From Poriferisodalis sp965203655 (GTDB taxonomy: Bacteria > Actinomycetota > Acidimicrobiia > Acidimicrobiales > Poriferisodalaceae): a DNA stretch of 64,000 nucleotides. This document shows, piece after piece, positions 60,016 to 64,000 of this stretch (position 1 is the first letter of the stretch; every line of letters starts with the position of its first letter). The position numbers were made by a program, and so were the translations under genes. Below the pieces are notes generated by a model. The model did no database searches. It was not told the origin of the DNA and was given only the letters and a program-made list of their open reading frames with translations. Where the stretch lies: assembly GCF_965203655.1 (NCBI RefSeq), contig NZ_CBDBDD010000009.1, forward strand, positions 1-64,000, read 5' to 3'.

Positions 60016-61131
60016 GTGAGCGACCCGGCCGACGAACACGTCGACTGGGATCTGGCGCGCCGGATCGCCGTCAAGGTCGCCGGCACCGAGCCGCTGTACC
60101 GGTCGTACCTCGCCGAGCCGCTGCGCGCTGACTTCGCCCGGTTCGTGCCGGTCGCCGCCGAGCTGGTGGCGATCGAGACCGGCCTGGAGACCCCGGGCGA
60201 GGCCCACGCCGAGGTCATCGACCGGGCGGGCTGGATCGACGCCAACATCGCCGCCTTCCGGCGGTTGCTGCAGCCCGTGCTGGGCGCACCCGGCACCGAC
60301 GGCGAGCCTGCGGAGAGCTCCACCGTGACGCGCACGCTGGGCGCTGTCGAGCTGGGCGGGGTGCTGGGCTGGATGTCCAAGCGGGTGCTGGGCCAGTACG
60401 ACCTGCTGTGGGCCTCCGACGACGACACGGCTCCCGGTGCCGCCATCGCCAACGGGGCCCGTGGCGAAGCCGGCGAGACCGCCGGCGACACCGTCTACTT
60501 CGTGGGGCCGAACATCCTGGTCACCGAGAAGCGCTACGCGTTCGTCCCCGCCCAGTTCCGCCTGTGGCTGGCGCTGCACGAGCTGACGCACCGCTCGCAG
60601 TTCACCGGCGTGCCGTGGCTGCGACCGCACTTCTTGAAGCTGGTGAACGGCCTCGTCGACGAGGCGCAGCCTGATCCCGAGCGGCTGCGCGAAGGCCTGC
60701 GCACGCTGGTGTCGGGACGCCGCAAAGGGCAGGACCTGCTCGGCGACGGGGGCCTCGCAGCAGTGTTCGCATCCGAGCAGCAGCGCGATCTCATCGCGCA
60801 GGTCGGCGGCATGATGAGCCTTGTCGAAGGCCACGGCGACGTGACCATGGCGAGGGCAGCCCGCGGCCACATCCCCGACGCGGAGCGATTCGCACTGGTC
60901 ATGTCGCACCGGCGCCGCAACGCCCGTGGCATGAACCGGCTGCTCCAGCGTTTGCTCGGCATCGAGGCCAAGCTGGCGCAGTACCAGGCCGGCGAGGAGT
61001 TCATCGCCGAGATCGAGGCCGAGCGCGGCCCGCGAGCGGTGGACCGCATCTGGGAACGCGCCGAGCACCTGCCGTCCATGACCGAGATCCGCAATCCCGC
61101 AGCGTGGCTGGAGCGTGTCGCCGCCGCCTGA
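60016..61131 (+). CDS. zinc-dependent metalloprotease (zincin_2, 'F420-associated hydrolase' family)
   Basis: A 371-residue protein with the zinc-binding HEXXH motif LALHELTHRSQFTG and a downstream Glu-containing helix (GGMMSLVEGHGDVTM). It starts with DWDLARRIAVKVAGTEPL, a typical opening of this actinobacterial family. The substrate is unknown. It overlaps tilS by 17 bp. Confidence 0.88.
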   Translation: MSDPADEHVDWDLARRIAVKVAGTEPLYRSYLAEPLRADFARFVPVAAELVAIETGLETPGEAHAEVIDRAGWIDANIAAFRRLLQPVLGAPGTDGEPAESSTVTRTLGAVELGGVLGWMSKRVLGQYDLLWASDDDTAPGAAIANGARGEAGETAGDTVYFVGPNILVTEKRYAFVPAQFRLWLALHELTHRSQFTGVPWLRPHFLKLVNGLVDEAQPDPERLREGLRTLVSGRRKGQDLLGDGGLAAVFASEQQRDLIAQVGGMMSLVEGHGDVTMARAARGHIPDAERFALVMSHRRRNARGMNRLLQRLLGIEAKLAQYQAGEEFIAEIEAERGPRAVDRIWERAEHLPSMTEIRNPAAWLERVAAA

Positions 61132-62041
61132 AGTTCCCGGCGGTGCCCCACGAGCTGAGGTGCCGGGGTTCGCAGTCGAACTCGATGCGCTGCTCGAGCG
61201 ATGCACCTTCGGCGATGTCTCCGGGCGCGAGCTGGTCTGCGGGCTGTCGGGCGGTCCCGACTCGGCCGCCTTGGTGGTGCTGGCCTGCCGGTTCGCGCAG
61301 CGCAGTGGCACCCAGGTCGCCGCAGTCCATGTCGATCACGGCCTGCGCGACACCGGCGGCGCGGAGGCTTCCCACGTCGAAGCGCTCTGCAGCCGGCTCG
61401 AGGTGCCGCTGCGGGTCGTGCACCTGCAGGTCGCACCGGGCGCCAACCTGCAGGCGCGGGCCCGCGAGGCCCGCCATGACGCTCTCGGCCCCGGCGCGCT
61501 GCTGGGCCACACTGCCGACGATCAGGCCGAGACCGTGCTGCTGCACCTGCTGCGGGGCGGCGCGCTCGACGCGCTCGCGGCCATGCGCGCCGACCGTCGG
61601 CCGCTGCTCAACCTGCGACGGGCGGACACCGAACGGGTCTGCGAGCTGGTCGGCTACGAGCCCCTGCGCGATCCATCCAACGTCGACGCACGGTTCTGGC
61701 GCAGCCGCGTCCGCCACGAGGCGATCCCGTTGCTGTGCGACATCGCCGGCCGCGATGTCGTGCCGCTGCTGGCACGTGCCGCCGCAACCGCCGCCCCCGA
61801 AGCCGACCTGCTCGACGAGCTCGCGGCCGGCATCGATCCCACCAGCGCCGCCGAGCTGCGAGCGGCACCGCCGGCGCTGGCACGACGGGCAGTCCGCGCA
61901 TGGCTGCGCACCTCCCATCCGCCCGATGCCGCCACGGTCGAACGGGTGCTGGAGGTTGCCCGTCACACGCACCGGGCCACCGAGGTGGGCGGCGGCCGCC
62001 GTGTGATCCGGTCTGCTGATCGACTCCGGCTCGAAGGCTGA
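61115..62041 (+). CDS. tilS: tRNA(Ile)-lysidine synthase
   Basis: A 308-residue PP-loop ATPase that converts C34 to lysidine in the CAU-anticodon tRNA-Ile. The ATP-pyrophosphatase loop is CGLSGGPDSAALVVLA. Other motifs are HVDHGLRDTGG and LLGHTADDQAETVLLHLLRG. It is the short type without the extra C-terminal domain. It begins with GTG 61115 inside the zincin gene and is followed by hpt, the usual order. Confidence 0.94.
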   Translation: MSPPPEVPGGAPRAEVPGFAVELDALLERCTFGDVSGRELVCGLSGGPDSAALVVLACRFAQRSGTQVAAVHVDHGLRDTGGAEASHVEALCSRLEVPLRVVHLQVAPGANLQARAREARHDALGPGALLGHTADDQAETVLLHLLRGGALDALAAMRADRRPLLNLRRADTERVCELVGYEPLRDPSNVDARFWRSRVRHEAIPLLCDIAGRDVVPLLARAAATAAPEADLLDELAAGIDPTSAAELRAAPPALARRAVRAWLRTSHPPDAATVERVLEVARHTHRATEVGGGRRVIRSADRLRLEG

Positions 62042-62064
62042 CGCGTCCGCTAGGTTCGGCCCAC

Positions 62065-62679
62065 GTGGCAGGGGTACCGGCATCAGGGGCATCGGCTTCG
62101 CCGGATCCCCTCAGCGACCTCGACTCGATGCTGGCCGGCGATCCCAACGTCGGCGAGGTGCTGGTCTCGGGCCCCGAGATCGCCCAGCGGGTCACCGAGC
62201 TCGGCGCGCAGATCACCGCTGACTATGCGGGGCGCGAACCGTTGCTGGTGGCGGTGCTCAAGGGGGCCGTGATGTTCGCCTCCGACCTCAGCCGCGCCAT
62301 CGACCTGCCGGTCGAGATGGACTTCATGGCGGTGTCGTCCTACGGCAGCAGCACGCGGTCCAGCGGCGTGGTGCGGATCCTCAAGGACCTCGACATCGAC
62401 ATCGCCGGGCGCGACGTGATCCTGGTGGAGGACATCGTGGAGAGCGGGCTGACGCTGTCGTACCTGCGCCGCAGCCTGCTGGCCCGCGGCCCGGCATCGC
62501 TGGCGGTGTGCTCGCTGCTGACCCGTGAGCACAACGGCAGCCTGAACGGGCTCGTCGACTACATCGGGTTCCGCCTGCCGCCCGTGTGGGTGATCGGATA
62601 CGGGCTGGATCTGGCCCAGAAGTACCGCAATCTGGCCGAGATACGCGCCTACGACTCTTCTGCCGGCGACGAGTCCTGA
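62065..62679 (+). CDS. hpt: hypoxanthine phosphoribosyltransferase
   Basis: A 204-residue purine salvage enzyme. The PRPP loop is VILVEDIVESGLTLSYL, the flexible loop is MAVSSYGSSTRSSGVVRI, and the pyrophosphate part is AVLKGAVMFASDL. The N-terminal 20 residues are Ala/Ser-rich. It starts with GTG 62065, 23 bp after tilS. It normally precedes ftsH in actinobacteria; here a repeat region and folate genes follow. Confidence 0.93.
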   Translation: MAGVPASGASASPDPLSDLDSMLAGDPNVGEVLVSGPEIAQRVTELGAQITADYAGREPLLVAVLKGAVMFASDLSRAIDLPVEMDFMAVSSYGSSTRSSGVVRILKDLDIDIAGRDVILVEDIVESGLTLSYLRRSLLARGPASLAVCSLLTREHNGSLNGLVDYIGFRLPPVWVIGYGLDLAQKYRNLAEIRAYDSSAGDES

Positions 62680-62744
62680 AATACGCCCGGCAGCGCCGTG
62701 CACAGCCGGATCGGCACCGGTAAATTCGGCGGCGGACACGCTCT

Positions 62745-62800
62745 GAGACACTGCGAGCGTCGGTGACGCTCCGAGGCACTGCGAGCGTCGGTGACGCTCC
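62745..62800 (+). repeat. two tandem 28-bp hairpin repeats between hpt and the phosphatase-like gene
   Basis: Units at 62745-62772 and 62773-62800 differ at one base. Each contains GAGCGTC-GGT-GACGCTC, a perfect 7-bp hairpin. The array ends 15 bp before the next ATG, so it lies in the leader of that gene. Confidence 0.88.
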
Positions 62801-62815
62801 GAGAAACGACGCACT

Positions 62816-63334
62816 ATGAGAGGGAAGTGGGCGGAAGGCATTCAGCCCCGCAACTTCAACTGGGTCGTTGCCGAGCGCCTCGCAGTGTGCGAGCGTCCGG
62901 GTGGCTATGGCGCCAGCCACCGGCGCGTCCGGCGGCAGGAGGAGATCATCTGGCTGCGTCGCAACGGCTTCGACATCGTCGTGTCGCTCATCTCGGCGCC
63001 GCACAATCTTCACAACTACGACGAGCTGGATCTGCCGTACTTGCACCGTCCATGGCCCATGTTCGACGACCTCGGCGAGTACCTGCAGGGGGTCCACGAC
63101 GACCTCGAACAGCTGGCCGCCGAGCGCAAGCGGGTCATCCTGCACAAGGAGCGGGTGGGCGAGGACGTCTGCGGGTTCGTGGCCTCGTACCTGCTGCTGT
63201 CGGGCAAGGTGCCCACAGGCCCCCAAGCGACAGCCATCACCGAGCGGATCTTCTCCCAGCGAGTCGGGCCGGAGGGCCGCCGTGTTGTCGATGTGGCGCT
63301 CGGCATCCTCGGCGCCGGCGGAGCGACAGCCTGA
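62816..63334 (+). CDS. dual-specificity phosphatase-like protein lacking the catalytic cysteine
   Basis: A 172-residue protein. PRNFNWVVAERLAVCERPGG and EEIIWLRRNGFDIVVSLISA resemble the start of DSP-type phosphatases. The P-loop position reads ILHKERVGEDVCGFVASYLL; active enzymes have H-C-x5-R. Here Lys replaces Cys and the loop Arg is shifted, so it is probably a pseudophosphatase. It lies directly upstream of folB (8-bp gap). Confidence 0.65.
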   Translation: MRGKWAEGIQPRNFNWVVAERLAVCERPGGYGASHRRVRRQEEIIWLRRNGFDIVVSLISAPHNLHNYDELDLPYLHRPWPMFDDLGEYLQGVHDDLEQLAAERKRVILHKERVGEDVCGFVASYLLLSGKVPTGPQATAITERIFSQRVGPEGRRVVDVALGILGAGGATA

Positions 63335-63342
63335 GCCCCGCT

Positions 63343-63738
63343 GTGGAAACGTCGCCGGGAACCGGATCCGACCGCATTGACGATCGCATTGAACTGCGCG
63401 ACCTGCGGGTGGTGTGCATCATCGGGGTGATCCCTCACGAGCGCGCTGCGGCGCAGCCGATCAGCATCGATCTCGATATCTATGCGGACCTGCGACGTGC
63501 CGGCGCATCGGACGACGTTTCCGACACGGTCGACTACGGCGAGGTGTGCGAACGCGTCGAGGCGCTGTGCGCCGATGCGGAGCCGCTCCTGCTGGAGCGG
63601 ATGGCCGAGCTGATCGCGGCGGACTTGTGCAGCGTGGAGCCCGTGACGGCGGTGACGGTCACGGTGACCAAGCTGCGACCGCCGGTGGCGGTCGACCTGG
63701 GCACCAGCGCAGTGCGCATCACCCGCACCGCGGGCTGA
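63343..63738 (+). CDS. folB: dihydroneopterin aldolase
   Basis: A 131-residue enzyme of folate synthesis that cleaves 7,8-dihydroneopterin. Family text is RIELRDLRVVCIIGVIPHER (usual G-x-x-x-x-E-R), DTVDYGEVCERVEAL and TVTKLRPPVAVDLG. It begins with GTG 63343; the frame extends upstream through the phosphatase-like gene but that part is not real. folK follows after 4 bp. Confidence 0.92.
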   Translation: METSPGTGSDRIDDRIELRDLRVVCIIGVIPHERAAAQPISIDLDIYADLRRAGASDDVSDTVDYGEVCERVEALCADAEPLLLERMAELIAADLCSVEPVTAVTVTVTKLRPPVAVDLGTSAVRITRTAG

Positions 63739-63742
63739 GACG

Positions 63743-64000
63743 GTGATCCGCACCGGCACCCGGGCGTTCGTGGGCATGGGCGCCAACCTCGGCAACCCGG
63801 CAGCACAACTTGCAGACGCACTCGAAGCGCTGGGTGACGCGGGCGTGCTGGCAGCCTGTTCGGGCGTCTACCGCAGCGCGCCCATCGGTCCCCAACAGCC
63901 GCCGTTCCTGAACCTCGTGGCCGAGCTCTCGGTGACCGAGGGCCCCTACGAGCTGCTGGCGCGCTGCCAAGCGCTCGAGGCGGTCGCGCACCGGGTGCGG
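63743..64000 (+). CDS. folK: 2-amino-4-hydroxy-6-hydroxymethyldihydropteridine pyrophosphokinase, partial (3' end outside window)
   Basis: Eighty-six N-terminal residues from GTG 63743 to the right edge. AFVGMGANLGNP, VYRSAPIGPQQPPFLNLVAE and ARCQALEAVAHRVR match the opening of HPPK (pterin site and the FLN strand). It acts directly after folB in folate synthesis. Confidence 0.92.
   Translation, partial: MIRTGTRAFVGMGANLGNPAAQLADALEALGDAGVLAACSGVYRSAPIGPQQPPFLNLVAELSVTEGPYELLARCQALEAVAHRVR

Noticed and set aside
62745..62800. CRISPR array
   Set aside because: Only two units, directly adjacent with no spacers; each is a hairpin repeat.

Overview
This 64 kb window is GC-rich, densely coding bacterial chromosome. 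The gene set points to an actinobacterium, probably an Acidimicrobiia-like marine or host-associated lineage. The reasons are frequent GTG starts, a b558-type SdhC-SdhA-SdhB operon, an actinobacterial-style TopA with a Lys/Ala-rich tail, a zincin_2 metalloprotease next to tilS and hpt, a tRNA-Thr gene without encoded CCA, and a DnaE-type replicase. The lineage is an inference; no rRNA is present to fix it. There is no rRNA operon, CRISPR array, complete insertion sequence or phage module.

Layout. 0-3.2 kb: a partial Fpg/Nei DNA glycosylase, an SCP2-like protein, a small membrane protein, hemB and an aquaporin-family channel. 3.3-4.9 kb: a compact four-gene operon (RusA-like nuclease, PD-(D/E)XK+HEPN protein, AbrB-type antitoxin, stump of a PIN toxin). 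5-12.3 kb: an MDR dehydrogenase, thrS, a 59-residue membrane protein and dnaE. 12.4-15.5 kb: a stand-alone HD half of a CCA-adding enzyme, an intact AbrB/PIN toxin-antitoxin pair, and a Fic gene between two 38-bp near-identical direct repeats. 15.5-20.6 kb: TerC, flotillin/NfeD, a PPOX protein and a PQQ-type sugar dehydrogenase lipoprotein. 20.6-25.5 kb: two tandem secreted paralogues with cell-wall-binding and beta-propeller regions. 25.5-29.1 kb: succinate dehydrogenase. 29.2-30.8 kb: a GH2-like pseudoenzyme and a gene-poor stretch with two tandem tRNA-like elements that lack a normal D arm.

30.8-41.9 kb: a MoxR ATPase/VWA pair, a TetR regulator, an LLM flavin oxidoreductase, a STAS protein, NhaA, a membrane pyrophosphatase, a Phd/PIN toxin-antitoxin pair, and an LppM-like lipoprotein whose signal peptide is cut by an in-frame TAG. 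42-50.4 kb: a choline/betaine cluster (fused permease, ATPase, TetR regulator, choline dehydrogenase, substrate-binding lipoprotein, choline sulfatase) that would import choline compounds, remove sulfate from choline-O-sulfate and oxidise choline. 50.6-64 kb: an ammonium transporter, a DUF368 protein, topA, an MFS protein, tmk, holB, tRNA-Thr, then a run of small housekeeping genes (zincin, tilS, hpt, phosphatase-like protein, folB, partial folK).

The least explained parts are the RusA/REase-HEPN operon, the repeat-flanked Fic gene, the tandem tRNA-like elements and the paired secreted propeller proteins.
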